From positions 176,356-220,876 of the forward strand of contig DLGC01000020.1 in the NCBI GenBank assembly GCA_002482525.1: a stretch of DNA of 44,521 bases, in the 5' to 3' direction. The notes below the pieces were generated by a model. That model was given only the letters and a program-made list of their open reading frames with translations. It did no database searches and had not been told where the DNA came from. This DNA comes from Propionibacteriaceae bacterium UBA7704 (GTDB lineage: Bacteria > Actinomycetota > Actinomycetes > Propionibacteriales > Propionibacteriaceae). A program made the position numbers and the translations under genes. The stretch's first letter is position 1. Each line of letters opens with the position of its first letter. Positions 8,523-17,471 of the stretch are shown here, piece after piece.

Positions 8523-9410
8523 TCACGGGAGTGCGTTGACGACCTCACGCATCAGGGCCGCCGTCTCACTGGGAGTGCGACCCACCCGGATGCCGGCGGC
8601 TTCGAACGCCGCCTTCTTGGCCTCGGCGGTTCCGGCCGAGCCGGTCACGATCGCACCGGCGTGCCCCATGGTCTTGCCCACCGGTGCTGTGAAGCCGGCA
8701 ACATAGGCCACCACCGGCTTGGTCACGTGTTCGGCAACATAGGCTGCCGCCCGCTCCTCGGCGTCGCCACCGATCTCGCCGATCAGCACGATGGCCGCGA
8801 CTTCAGGGTCTGCTTCGAAAGCGGCCAGCACGTCGATGTGGGACGTACCGTTCACCGGGTCGCCTCCGATGCCGACCGCGGTTGCGAATCCGATGTCGCG
8901 CAGCTCGAACATCATCTGATAGGTCAACGTGCCCGACTTCGACACCAACCCCAACTTTCCCGGTCCAGCGATGGTGTGCGGGATGATCCCCACATTGGAC
9001 TGATTCGGGCTGATGATGCCCGGACAGTTTGGTCCGATGATTCGGGTCGTGCCGGATTTCTTGGCATAGGCGACGAACTCTGCTGTGTCGGCAACCGGCA
9101 CTCCCTCGGTGATGACGACCACGAGTTCCATCCCGGCATCGACGGCATCGATCACCGCCGCCTTGGTGTGGGGGGCCGGGACGAAGATCACCGAGGTGTT
9201 GGCACCAGTAGCAGCCTTGGCTTCGGCGACGGTGTTGAACACCGGTACCGGGTCCTCTTCGAAGGTCACCGACTGCCCACCCTTGCCGGGAGTCACTCCG
9301 GCCATGACGCGGGTTCCGGCGATGATCATGCGCTGGGTGTGTTTGCGCCCCTCTGAGCCGGTCATGCCCTGGACGATGACGCGCGAATCCTGATCCAACC
9401 AAATTGCCAT
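8523..9410 (-). CDS. sucD: Succinyl-CoA synthetase alpha subunit
   Basis: SucD (295 residues) carries the phosphohistidine and CoA-binding half of the TCA enzyme that converts succinyl-CoA to succinate with NDP phosphorylation. Visible: N-terminal CoA fold with QGMTGSEGRKHTQRM, GPNCPGIISP (126-135), SKSGTLTYQMM, and KTMGHAGAIV with H250 as the phosphorylated His. Start ATG is preceded by AGAAAGGG, which overlaps the sucC stop; only 14 bases separate the two genes. It converges with the surface protein gene, with 37 bases between and no clear terminator. Confidence 0.97.
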   Translation of the reverse strand: MAIWLDQDSRVIVQGMTGSEGRKHTQRMIIAGTRVMAGVTPGKGGQSVTFEEDPVPVFNTVAEAKAATGANTSVIFVPAPHTKAAVIDAVDAGMELVVVITEGVPVADTAEFVAYAKKSGTTRIIGPNCPGIISPNQSNVGIIPHTIAGPGKLGLVSKSGTLTYQMMFELRDIGFATAVGIGGDPVNGTSHIDVLAAFEADPEVAAIVLIGEIGGDAEERAAAYVAEHVTKPVVAYVAGFTAPVGKTMGHAGAIVTGSAGTAEAKKAAFEAAGIRVGRTPSETAALMREVVNALP

Positions 9411-9424
9411 CTGACTACCCTTTC

Positions 9425-10594
9425 TCAGGCCGCGGCCAGTTCAGCGGCTTTGTGAGCCGCCGCGTCCATAGTGGTTTCGAGCTGTACCAGCGGGTGGGCG
9501 GCTTCAGCGAGCATGTGGCGTCCGATGTCGACGGCGTTGCCATCAAGTCGAACCACGATCGGCTTGCTGGCCTTGTCCCCCAGGATCGCCAGGGCGTCGA
9601 TGATTCCCTTGGCGACCTCGGAGCAGGCCGTGATTCCGCCGAACACATTGACCAGCACCGATTTCACCTGAGGGTCGGAGAGGATGATCTCCAGACCGTT
9701 GGCCATCACTGTCGAGGACGCCCCGCCGCCGATGTCCAAGAAGTTCGCCGGCTTCGGGCGGCCCGGCATGTCGGCGCCGGCGGCCGCGACCACGTCCAGC
9801 GTGCTCATCACCAGTCCGGCACCGTTGCCGATGATTCCGACGGTGCCGTCGAGCTTCACATAGTTCAGGTCCAAGGCACGGGCCCGCACTTCCAGCGGAT
9901 CGTCGGCACCGGTATCGGTGAAGTCTGCCCACTCCGGGTGACGGAAGGCGGCGTTGTCGTCGACGGTGATCTTCCCGTCCAGCGCCACGATGTGTCCCGA
10001 ACCGGTCTTCACCAAGGGGTTGACCTCCACCAAGGTGGCGTCATGGTTGCGGTAGACCTCACCGAGCTTGACCAGGACGGCCGCGATCGCGGACTGATCT
10101 GCGTCAGCGAAACCGGCTGCTTTGACGATTTCGGCTGCCTTGGCGTCGTCCAATCCGATCAGCGGATCGATCCAGACCTTCGCCAAAGCCTCCGGGCGTT
10201 CCACCGCAAGCGTCTCGATGTCGACGCCGCCTTCACGGCTGCACATCGCCAAGTAGCCACCGGTAGTCCGATCCAGCAGCATCGAGAAGTAGTACTCCTC
10301 GGCGATATCGGCCCCCTCGGTGATCATGACCTGGGCCACGGTGTGTCCTTTGATGTCCATCCCGAGGATCTGTTCGGCCAATTCGGCGGCCTGCTGTGGA
10401 CTGCGCGCGAGTTTCACCCCGCCTGCCTTGCCGCGCCCGCCGGTCTTCACTTGGGCTTTCACCACGACTACGGGGCTACCCAACCGGCTGGCGGCATCGA
10501 AGGCCTCCTGTGGCGTGCGGGCAACGATGCCGCGCAGCACAGGAACCCCCGAAGCCTCGAACACATCCCGAGCTTGATACTCGAACAGATCCAC
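9425..10594 (-). CDS. sucC: Succinyl-CoA synthetase beta subunit (ADP-forming type)
   Basis: SucC (389 residues from the chosen start) has the N-terminal ATP-grasp domain (VVKAQVKTGGRGKAGGVKLA near 30-50; VEVNPLVKTGSGHIVALDGK) and the C-terminal ligase domain with FLDIGGGASS, VNVFGGITAC and RLDGNAVDIGR. Three in-frame starts are available: GTG 10615, ATG 10603 and GTG 10594. The last gives the family's usual N-terminus MDLFEYQARDVFE and has GAGG nine bases upstream, so I prefer it. It forms an operon with sucD and is divergent from the M23 peptidase gene. Confidence 0.95.
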   Translation of the reverse strand: MDLFEYQARDVFEASGVPVLRGIVARTPQEAFDAASRLGSPVVVVKAQVKTGGRGKAGGVKLARSPQQAAELAEQILGMDIKGHTVAQVMITEGADIAEEYYFSMLLDRTTGGYLAMCSREGGVDIETLAVERPEALAKVWIDPLIGLDDAKAAEIVKAAGFADADQSAIAAVLVKLGEVYRNHDATLVEVNPLVKTGSGHIVALDGKITVDDNAAFRHPEWADFTDTGADDPLEVRARALDLNYVKLDGTVGIIGNGAGLVMSTLDVVAAAGADMPGRPKPANFLDIGGGASSTVMANGLEIILSDPQVKSVLVNVFGGITACSEVAKGIIDALAILGDKASKPIVVRLDGNAVDIGRHMLAEAAHPLVQLETTMDAAAHKAAELAAA

Positions 10595-10639
10595 TCTTCC
10601 CATCCTCGCTTCCACGCCCGCTGAATTGGGGCCAGATCG

Positions 10640-10645
10640 ACCCTA
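10640..10645 (-). promoter_or_regulatory. Candidate -10 box for sucCD
   Basis: TAGGGT on the minus strand, 45 bases upstream of the chosen sucC start. No convincing -35 box is visible, so this is a weak call. Confidence 0.3.
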
Positions 10646-10738
10646 TGCCTGAACACATCTCGCAGTCCGATTACTCCCTGATCGGTCGGGGTGCCAGATC
10701 TCCTCGATCCAGAAGCTGAGAATCTTCCTGAGAAATGC

Positions 10739-10744
10739 TAAGCT
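10739..10744 (+). promoter_or_regulatory. Candidate extended -10 box for the M23 peptidase gene
   Basis: TGCTAAGCT: TAAGCT at 10739-10744 with an upstream TG, implying a leader of about 45 bases before the GTG at 10795. No -35 box stands out. Confidence 0.35.
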
Positions 10745-10794
10745 CTGTTTCACCGCCTAACCGCGGGGCACGAGTACTCATCTTCGGGGGCAAA

Positions 10795-11622
10795 GTGATC
10801 GAGCAGCAGTCTGGGGCTGACAAGCCAAGACGCGCTCTGCAAGCCTCTCCTCGCAAGCTCCCTTCGCAGGTCCTCACCTCACTGCTTCGTCGCGGCCTCG
10901 CCGTCATCGCTGTCTCAGGAATCGGATTCGCCGGCTTGGCTACTTTCACAGCATCAGCCAGCAATTCTGCGGCTGATGCTTATGCCGTTCAGACTCCGGT
11001 CGGGATCGCCAGCATGGCCAGCGCCCTCGGCGAGCCCGAGGTATCCGCCGATGATCTGGCCGACGGACGCAACCAGAGCATCAACACCGAACTCACCCAG
11101 ATCGACAACGCCGTCGGCGACGCGGCGATGGTGAAGCGCTTCCAGGCCCTGGGAGCGGACGCCATCGAGCTCACCGACGAGAACAAGCGCCTCAAGCATT
11201 TGTCGGAGTTCCAGTGGCCGACCCACGGCAAGGTGAGCTCTGTATTCGGAATGCGGCTGCATCCGATCCTGCACTACTACCGCATGCACGACGGCGATGA
11301 CATCGGCGGCACCTGCGGCCAGCCGATCTGGGCCGCGCAGTCCGGCAAGGTCACCATCACCGAGACCGGCTATAACGGTGGCTCGGGCAATAACGTCTGG
11401 ATCGATCACGGCAACATCAACGGTGTTCAGGTGTCATCGGGCTACTTGCACATGTCGAACTACATCGTGAAGGTCGGACAGCACGTCGACAAGGGCGATG
11501 TCATCGGCTATGTCGGTAGCACCGGCCTGTCGACCGCCTGCCACCTGCACTTCTCGATCAAGAAGAACGGTGCACAGTCCGATCCGATGCAGTACATCGG
11601 CTGGAACTACACCAAGAACTGA
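10795..11622 (+). CDS. Membrane-anchored or secreted M23 (LytM-type) peptidoglycan peptidase
   Basis: A 275-residue zinc metallopeptidase of the LytM/gamma-D family, acting outside the membrane on peptidoglycan cross-links. An N-terminal positive region is followed by a hydrophobic helix (about 34-54; signal anchor or signal peptide). A linker with a helical segment (about 90-135, ending in ELTDENKRLKHL) leads to the catalytic domain (about 140-275). Zinc and catalytic residues are intact: H165 and D169 in MHDGDD, H219 in YLHMS, and H250/H252 in CHLHFS. C174 and C249 could pair. GTG at 10795 is chosen because GGGGG sits five bases upstream; an in-frame ATG at 10735 lies inside the likely promoter. 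Position between uvrD and sucC matches M. tuberculosis Rv0950c. Confidence 0.88.
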   Translation: MIEQQSGADKPRRALQASPRKLPSQVLTSLLRRGLAVIAVSGIGFAGLATFTASASNSAADAYAVQTPVGIASMASALGEPEVSADDLADGRNQSINTELTQIDNAVGDAAMVKRFQALGADAIELTDENKRLKHLSEFQWPTHGKVSSVFGMRLHPILHYYRMHDGDDIGGTCGQPIWAAQSGKVTITETGYNGGSGNNVWIDHGNINGVQVSSGYLHMSNYIVKVGQHVDKGDVIGYVGSTGLSTACHLHFSIKKNGAQSDPMQYIGWNYTKN

Positions 11623-11675
11623 TCGACCCGCTCGCAGTCGCGGCACCAGGCACGGGGAACTACTCGCGCTGAGAT

Positions 11676-14099
11676 TCAGAGCTTCTCCATCGGAGCGTGC
11701 TTCAACGACAGCCGCTTCACTCCCGCAGAGCCGAAGTCCACGTCAGCCTTGGCGGCGTCCCCGCTACCCTGGACCGCAATGACGGTGCCGAGGCCGAAGC
11801 TGGTGTGCAGCACCCGCTCGCCGACCTCCACCGAACTGACCGTCTTGATCGCCGGCCGGGAGCCGAAGCTGGGGCGACTACCGCCACCAGTCGAGGTTTC
11901 GCGGCGGGGTGCACTCGTCACGAAGGACGGCCGCACGCTCCCCAGACTGCGCCAGTCGATCAGGCCCTCGGGAACCTCATCGGTGAACCGACTGGCCGGG
12001 TTATACCGGGCCTGGCCGAAGACGGTTCGCACGGTTGCCCGAGTCACATAGAGCAACTTTCGAGCCCGCGTGATTCCGACATACGCCAGCCGTCGCTCCT
12101 CCTCCAACTCGGCGGGGTCGTAGAGGGCTCGCTCATGAGGAAAGAGCCCGTCCTCGAAACCAGTCAGAAAGACCGTGTCGAACTCCAGCCCCTTGGCGGT
12201 GTGCAGCGTCATCAAGGTCACCACACCAGCGGAATCGGCATCACGATCGGGAATCGAATCAGAGTCCGCGACGAGGGCGATCCGCTCCAGGAAGGCATAC
12301 AGCGAGTCGTCAGGTTCCGGGGCGGCCAAAGCCAACTCGGCAGCCAACTCCGCATCTTCGGAAGCCTCGCCGCTCGTGGTCGAGTCGGGAAGATCGACGA
12401 CGTGAGCCGCCGCCACGAATTCCTGCGCGACGCTCACGAACTCGACCACATTCTCTAGCCGGGTTTCGTCCTGCGGGTCGCTGGAGGCAGCCAGTTCGTC
12501 GGTGTAGCCGGAGGCCTTCAAGACGCTGGCCAATACCTGATCGGCCGGCGTTCCGGCCGCCACCTGAGCCCGATGATCGGACAACAGGGTGGCGAAAGCC
12601 CGAACCGGCGTCAGCGCGCGGGTGGACAGCCCGGGCACCTCCTCGGCGCGTTCGACCGCCGCCCCGAAGGAGATCCCCTGGCTGGCTGCGAAAGCCTCCA
12701 ACATCGCCTCGGTGCGGTCACCGATGCCACGCTTGGGAACGTTCAGCACCCGGCGCACCGACACATCGTCGTCAGGATTGGCAATCGCGCGAAGGTAGGC
12801 GATGGCGTCTCTGATCTCCTTGCGTTCGTAGAAGCGCACTCCCCCGACCACCCGATACGGCAACCCCACCCGGATGAATCGATCCTCGAAAGCTCGGGAT
12901 TGAGCATTGGTGCGATAGAAGACGGCGATCTCGCCGGGTTTGGTGGTACCGGCATCGGTGAGCTTGTCGATCTCCTCGGCCACGAACTGGGCCTCGGCGT
13001 GCTCGGTGTCGGCCACGTATCCCACAAGGAGTTCGCCGTCACCAGCGTCGGACCACAGCCGCTTCTCCGGGCGGTGCGGATTGCGCGAGATCACGGCATT
13101 GGCTGCCGACAAGATGTTCTGAGTCGACCGATAGTTCTGCTCCAGCAGAATGGTCCGCGCACCAGGGAAGTCGGATTCGAAGTCCAAGATGTTGCGGATG
13201 GTCGCACCCCGAAAGGCATAGATCGACTGATCGGAGTCGCCGACCACCATGAGCTCGGGCGCCTCAATGTGCGGGCCGTCAGAGTCCGGCTGTGTCGCAC
13301 CGCACAGTTCCCGGATCAGCGCGTACTGGGCATGGTTGGTGTCCTGATACTCATCGACCAGCACGTGACGGAACCGTCGCCGATACTGCTCGCGCAGGTC
13401 GGGAAAAGCCTGCAACAGGTGCACCGTGGTCATGATCAGATCGTCGAAATCCAGAGCATTCGCCGCAGTGAGACGTCGTTGGTACTCCGCGTACGCCTCG
13501 GCATACAGTTCCTCGGTGCCCCCGGAGGCCTTGGCGCGGGCCGCCTCGAAGTCGACCAGTTCGTTCTTGCAGTTGGAGATCCAGTTCAGCACCGCCCGAA
13601 CCGGATACCGCTTCGGGTCGAGATTCTGGTCACGCAGCACCAACTGCAGCAGCCGCTTGGCATCAGTGTCGTCGTAGATCGAAAAGCTGCGAGAGACGTC
13701 GAAACGTCCGATCTCGGCTCGAAGAATGCGCACACACGCCGAGTGGAAGGTCGACACCCACATCAGCTTGGCCCGGTTCCCCACCAGGTCGATGACGCGG
13801 GCCCGCATCTCGGCGGCTGCCTTATTCGTGAAGGTGATCGCCAGGATCGATCCGGGGTGGATCCCCCGATAGCCGACCAGGTGCGCGATGCGTCGGGTCA
13901 GCACCCGCGTCTTGCCAGAGCCGGCACCGGCCACCACCAGCACGGGACTGCCCGCATGCAGGACGGCGGCGCGCTGCGGCGGATTGAGGCCCGCCAGCAG
14001 GGCCTCCTCGCTCACCGCCGGTTTCGCCTGGGAGGGATAGGAGTCCGCTGAAGGTGTCGCGGGCCCCACGGTGAGGTCGGGGAACAGGGAGTCAGTCAT
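11676..14099 (-). CDS. pcrA: ATP-dependent DNA helicase UvrD/PcrA (UvrD1 type)
   Basis: An 807-residue SF1A 3'-5' helicase used in nucleotide excision repair and replication. Motifs: Q-motif region LNPPQRAAV (38-46), Walker A GAGSGKT (58-64), ITFTNKAAAEMR, STFHSACVR, Walker B DEYQDTN (249-255), GDSDQSIYAFRGA, LEQNYRST, and the late motifs TLHTAKGLEFDTVFLTGFEDGLFP and EEERRLAYVGITRA. A disordered Ser/Gly/Arg linker leads to a C-terminal Tudor-like domain (about 755-807, VGERVLHTSFGLGTVIAV), as in UvrD1 and PcrA, which binds RNA polymerase in related proteins. It converges with the M23 peptidase gene, the same neighbourhood as Rv0949-Rv0950c. Confidence 0.96.
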   Translation of the reverse strand: MTDSLFPDLTVGPATPSADSYPSQAKPAVSEEALLAGLNPPQRAAVLHAGSPVLVVAGAGSGKTRVLTRRIAHLVGYRGIHPGSILAITFTNKAAAEMRARVIDLVGNRAKLMWVSTFHSACVRILRAEIGRFDVSRSFSIYDDTDAKRLLQLVLRDQNLDPKRYPVRAVLNWISNCKNELVDFEAARAKASGGTEELYAEAYAEYQRRLTAANALDFDDLIMTTVHLLQAFPDLREQYRRRFRHVLVDEYQDTNHAQYALIRELCGATQPDSDGPHIEAPELMVVGDSDQSIYAFRGATIRNILDFESDFPGARTILLEQNYRSTQNILSAANAVISRNPHRPEKRLWSDAGDGELLVGYVADTEHAEAQFVAEEIDKLTDAGTTKPGEIAVFYRTNAQSRAFEDRFIRVGLPYRVVGGVRFYERKEIRDAIAYLRAIANPDDDVSVRRVLNVPKRGIGDRTEAMLEAFAASQGISFGAAVERAEEVPGLSTRALTPVRAFATLLSDHRAQVAAGTPADQVLASVLKASGYTDELAASSDPQDETRLENVVEFVSVAQEFVAAAHVVDLPDSTTSGEASEDAELAAELALAAPEPDDSLYAFLERIALVADSDSIPDRDADSAGVVTLMTLHTAKGLEFDTVFLTGFEDGLFPHERALYDPAELEEERRLAYVGITRARKLLYVTRATVRTVFGQARYNPASRFTDEVPEGLIDWRSLGSVRPSFVTSAPRRETSTGGGSRPSFGSRPAIKTVSSVEVGERVLHTSFGLGTVIAVQGSGDAAKADVDFGSAGVKRLSLKHAPMEKL

Positions 14100-14108
14100 G
14101 GCTGTCCA

Positions 14109-14114
14109 AGACTA
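14109..14114 (-). promoter_or_regulatory. -10 box close to the uvrD/pcrA start
   Basis: TAGTCT on the minus strand, nine bases from the ATG at 14099, predicting a transcript with only two or three leader bases. Confidence 0.4.
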
Positions 14115-14217
14115 GGCGCTCCCACTGCCAGCGCGCACCGCCGATTCAGGGTTGGGAACAATCAAGATCAGGGATGCATGGGCGGACCTACTGATTCGTC
14201 ACCGCCGATCGGCAACG

Positions 14218-14223
14218 TAGGTT
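14218..14223 (+). promoter_or_regulatory. Leaderless -10 box for the GlsB-like gene
   Basis: TAGGTT seven bases upstream of the ATG at 14231, so transcription should begin at or next to the start codon. Confidence 0.5.
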
Positions 14224-14230
14224 TGAAGGC

Positions 14231-14485
14231 ATGAACTTCATTGCATGGATTGTCATGGGATTGATCGCCGGAACTATCGCCAAGGCGATTCTGAAGTCGT
14301 CGGGCGGCTGGGTCACCAGCCTCGTGATCGGCGTCGTCGGAGCCCTGGTCGGCGGCTGGATCGGGGCAACATTCCTCGGCCACGACATCAGCGGATTCTT
14401 CTCGCTGTGGTCGTGGGGCCTGGCGATCGGCGGCTCAGTCCTCGTCTTGTGGATCTACGGCCTGATCGTCGGACGACGTCGCTGA
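14231..14485 (+). CDS. GlsB/YeaQ/YmgE family membrane protein
   Basis: An 84-residue protein made of three hydrophobic, Gly-rich helices (about 3-20, 27-48, 56-78) ending in GRRR, typical of the transglycosylase-associated/GlsB family of small stress-related inner membrane proteins (IAWIVMGLIAGTIAKAI near the N-terminus is characteristic). Members are often general-stress induced, but the biochemical role is unknown. It has its own promoter and is divergent from uvrD, convergent with the EamA transporter gene. Confidence 0.85.
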   Translation: MNFIAWIVMGLIAGTIAKAILKSSGGWVTSLVIGVVGALVGGWIGATFLGHDISGFFSLWSWGLAIGGSVLVLWIYGLIVGRRR

Positions 14486-14534
14486 CTCACCGCAACGAGC
14501 GCCGTCTGAGACCGTTCGCGGTCACGGACGGCGC

Positions 14535-15419
14535 TCACCCAATTCCGAGCAATACACAGCCGGTCAGCGCGGCCACGATGCCCGCCACCTGCCAGCGGTT
14601 CAGCCGCTCGGCCAGCAGCACCCGCGCCAGCAGAATGGTCGTCACCGGATACAGCGACACCACCACTCCGACTGCGGCCAACGGGCCGATTCGCAGGGCG
14701 AACATCAACACCACATTTGCGCCGGCGATGAGCGCGCCGGCACCGAGCGCGAGCACGGTTGAGCGAGGCTGCCACGGCGTCGACTCCACCAACCCCGACG
14801 CTGCAGCAAGCCGACCGGCCCGGCGCGAGGAACGCACCAACAGCACCAGCAGGGGCATCACCACCACCCCCAGCAGCATTTCGAGCCCGGGCGCGATCAT
14901 CCCAGAATCAGTCGGTGCAGCGTCCAACGCCACCACCGCCACACCAAAGCACACCCCGGCCACCGCAGCCAGCCCCGCGGACCACCACGTCGCACGTGCC
15001 GGCTGACCGCCCTCAGCGAGGCCGACCACCGTTGCCCCCACCACGGCGATGCCCACTCCGACCCAAGCCGACAGCGACAAGCTCTGCCCCTGCCAGGCCA
15101 CAGCGACCAGCACCGGGACCACTGCTTCACTGGCTGCCAGGATGGCTGTGGCCACTCCCATCGCCGTCCTCACCAAGCTGAGGTAGAACGCCAAGAATCC
15201 AATGATGCTCACCGTCCCGGCGACGACGCCGGACCACACTGCCTCCGGTGACCACACCCCCGGCACGATCACGACGACAACCAGCGAGACCGCCCCGGCG
15301 GCTAGATAGGCCACGGCGGTCACCCGCAGCACATCTGCTCGCCGCGACGCGACCCCGGCGGCGAAGTCTGACCCTCCCCACATCACGCTGGAGACGAAGG
15401 CCAGCAGCACGCCGATCAT
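14535..15419 (-). CDS. EamA/DMT-superfamily transporter
   Basis: A 294-residue protein with ten predicted membrane helices in two five-helix halves, the hallmark of EamA (drug/metabolite transporter) proteins; motifs include SSVMWGGSDFAAG in helix 1 and LLAERLNRWQVAGIVAALTG near the C-terminus. The substrate is unknown; an exporter of a small metabolite is typical. The ATG at 15419 is chosen since the longer frame (from 15467) would overlap the response-regulator gene by 28 bases and adds no conserved sequence. It follows that gene by 20 bases and may be co-transcribed with it. Confidence 0.8.
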   Translation of the reverse strand: MIGVLLAFVSSVMWGGSDFAAGVASRRADVLRVTAVAYLAAGAVSLVVVVIVPGVWSPEAVWSGVVAGTVSIIGFLAFYLSLVRTAMGVATAILAASEAVVPVLVAVAWQGQSLSLSAWVGVGIAVVGATVVGLAEGGQPARATWWSAGLAAVAGVCFGVAVVALDAAPTDSGMIAPGLEMLLGVVVMPLLVLLVRSSRRAGRLAAASGLVESTPWQPRSTVLALGAGALIAGANVVLMFALRIGPLAAVGVVVSLYPVTTILLARVLLAERLNRWQVAGIVAALTGCVLLGIG

Positions 15420-15439
15420 CGAGAAACCTGCTGCGTCAC

Positions 15440-16099
15440 TCAGACCAACTTGCGATCGGTGGCCCACCGGGTGAGCTGATGACGATTCGACAGTTGCAGC
15501 TTGCGCAGCACGCTGGAAACGTGGGTCTCCACGGTCTTGATCGAGATGAACAGCTCTTTGGCGATCTCCTTGTAGGCATAGCCGCGTGCGATCAGACGCA
15601 ACACCTCGCGCTCACGCTGGCTGAGCCGATCCAGATCCTCATCGATACTGGCCACGTCGATCGCACCGGAAAAGGCGTCCAACACGAAGCCGGCCAGCCG
15701 CGGCGAGAACACGGCGTCCCCGGTGGCGACCCGTCCGATGGCATCAACCAACTCGTCAGCAGAAATCGACTTGGTCACATACCCGCGGGCGCCGGCGCGA
15801 ATGATGCCGATGACATCCTCGGCGGCATCGGAGACCGACAGGGCCAGGAATTTCACGTCGGGCTGGGTGGCGCTGACCTGTTTGATCACTTCCAGGCCAC
15901 CACCACCGGGAATGTGAACGTCCAGCAGCACCACATCGGGCAGCGTCGCCACGATGGCGGCCACCGCAGTCGGAACATCCTCGCCCTCGCCGACCAGCTC
16001 GACTCGGCCGCCGATGTCATGTTTGACGCCACTGCGGAACATCGCATGATCATCGACCACAACGACCCGCCAACGTCTCGGGGCCTGTTCTTGACTCAT
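15440..16099 (-). CDS. NarL/LuxR-family response regulator
   Basis: A 219-residue regulator: receiver domain (about 10-130) with acidic pair D16-D17, phospho-acceptor D60 in LLDVHIP and the conserved Lys in GYVTKSI; then a LuxR-type helix-turn-helix (about 155-215; LSQREREVLRLIARGYAYKEIAKELFISIKT begins the motif). Its ATG overlaps the kinase stop as ATGA (16096-16099), so the kinase and regulator form one translationally coupled pair. Pairing with a PspC-type kinase suggests an envelope-stress response like LiaR; targets are not visible directly, but the divergent pspC genes are the obvious candidates. Confidence 0.92.
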   Translation of the reverse strand: MSQEQAPRRWRVVVVDDHAMFRSGVKHDIGGRVELVGEGEDVPTAVAAIVATLPDVVLLDVHIPGGGGLEVIKQVSATQPDVKFLALSVSDAAEDVIGIIRAGARGYVTKSISADELVDAIGRVATGDAVFSPRLAGFVLDAFSGAIDVASIDEDLDRLSQREREVLRLIARGYAYKEIAKELFISIKTVETHVSSVLRKLQLSNRHQLTRWATDRKLV

Positions 16100-17337
16100 C
16101 GGGGCAACTCCAACCTGATCTCGGTGCCCTCTCCGGGCGCTGTCTTGATTATCGCCCTTCCCCCGGTGCGTTTCATCCGCTCGATGATCGAGCCGCGCAC
16201 CCCCATGCGGTCCTCGGTGATGCCGGCCAGGTCGAAACCCACCCCGCGATCACGGATATAAACGCTGATCACGTCGGCGTCAACCTCGCAGTACAGGTCG
16301 ATGCGGTCGCTGCCGGAGTGCTTGGCGGCATTCACCATCGCCTCTCCAGCCGCCCTCACCACAGCGTCGAGTTCGGCAGTGATCTCGGTGTCGCCGACGC
16401 TGACCAGTTCCACATCCACCTCGTGGTCGGTCTCGACGTCCAACATCTCCTCGGTCAGCGCCTCCACCAGGCTGCCGGAGGCAGGCTCCTCGCCGTAGAG
16501 CCATTGCCGAAGCTCGCGTTCCTGACGGCGAGCCAGCGCGCTCACCTTCTTGGGATCGGCGGCCTGGCGCTGAATCAAGGCCAAGGTCTGCAGAACCGAA
16601 TCGTGCAGGTGGGCCGCCATATCGGCTCGCGCATCGGCCAGGATCGCGAGTTGCCGTGCCCGGGCCAGGTTGCGTCGGGCTCGCAAGAGCCACGGCGAGA
16701 CCGCCAGCAGCAGCGCCAGTGCGCCGACGCCGATCGCGAGCAGGAGCTGACCCATCTCGGTGACGCCCTCGGTACGCGTCACGACCACCGTCACCGCGCC
16801 GATCAGCGCGATGATGCCCACCAGCACGGCCAGCACCGACGTCCAGTGAGCCAGCACGGCCGCGGCCGCCCGCCGCCACCCGGAGGCCTCTGGTGCCGGA
16901 TCGAAGCTGACCCGATCGGCCTGCCACCAGATCAATCCCAGCCCGACCGAGCCCAGCACGCCGGCGAGCAAGGCATCGGTGTTCAGCCCCCAGCCGCTGG
17001 CCTCGACCAGCCATAGCAGGCCGAATCCGACCAGACCCAGCGCCACCGCCATGCTGACATCGACCGCGCTCAGATTCGGGTCGGCCACCGAACGCATGCC
17101 GGTGCGGCTGTGCGACTCCAAGCCCGGCGCGGACGGCCCGTCCGACTGCTCGGGCATCACCAGCCATAGGACGAGATAGAGCAGCACTCCCACCAGAGCG
17201 AAGGCGCCCAGCACCACGAAGACGAGTCGAAGCACCAGCACCGACCACCCCAGTTGGTCAGCCAAGCCAGCGCACACCCCACCGATCCAGGCGGTCTGCA
17301 ACGGACGACTCGACCGTGCGGGATTGGTCACACTCAC
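16096..17337 (-). CDS. PspC-domain sensor histidine kinase
   Basis: A 413-residue membrane kinase. An N-terminal PspC domain (about 12-63: WIGGVCAGLADQLGWSVLVLRL) includes the first membrane helix. Further helices follow at about 93-112, 122-138, 165-187 and 198-217. The dimerisation and phosphotransfer segment has HLHDSVLQTL with H245 as the likely phosphorylated His, and the HATPase_c domain has N336 in EAMVNAAKHSG, DRGVGFD (363-369) and a Gly-rich G2 box. A GTG start at 17337 is supported by GGAGAGG eight bases upstream. It resembles LiaS/actinobacterial PspC kinases; it faces two other PspC proteins across 134 bases. Confidence 0.92.
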   Translation of the reverse strand: MSVTNPARSSRPLQTAWIGGVCAGLADQLGWSVLVLRLVFVVLGAFALVGVLLYLVLWLVMPEQSDGPSAPGLESHSRTGMRSVADPNLSAVDVSMAVALGLVGFGLLWLVEASGWGLNTDALLAGVLGSVGLGLIWWQADRVSFDPAPEASGWRRAAAAVLAHWTSVLAVLVGIIALIGAVTVVVTRTEGVTEMGQLLLAIGVGALALLLAVSPWLLRARRNLARARQLAILADARADMAAHLHDSVLQTLALIQRQAADPKKVSALARRQERELRQWLYGEEPASGSLVEALTEEMLDVETDHEVDVELVSVGDTEITAELDAVVRAAGEAMVNAAKHSGSDRIDLYCEVDADVISVYIRDRGVGFDLAGITEDRMGVRGSIIERMKRTGGRAIIKTAPGEGTEIRLELPR

Positions 17338-17371
17338 CGGGGCTTCCTCTCCTAGAGGCCACTACCGTCTC

Positions 17372-17377
17372 AGGCTA
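17372..17377 (-). promoter_or_regulatory. Candidate -10 box for the PspC kinase operon
   Basis: TAGCCT on the minus strand, 34 bases upstream of the GTG, leaving a short leader that contains the strong Shine-Dalgarno. No good -35 box. Confidence 0.35.
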
Positions 17378-17471
17378 TCCAAAGCGGGCCGAGACGCGCT
17401 GAGCGGAAAACCGGGCAGCGTCAGGGTAGACCCCCATACTCGAATCCGACCGGGGGGCGTTGACTTGCCTT

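Noticed and set aside
10616..10794. c-di-AMP (ydaO) riboswitch ahead of the M23 peptidase gene
   Set aside because: Such riboswitches often precede actinobacterial wall-hydrolase genes, but the leader implied by the -10 box is only about 45 bases and lacks the conserved blocks.
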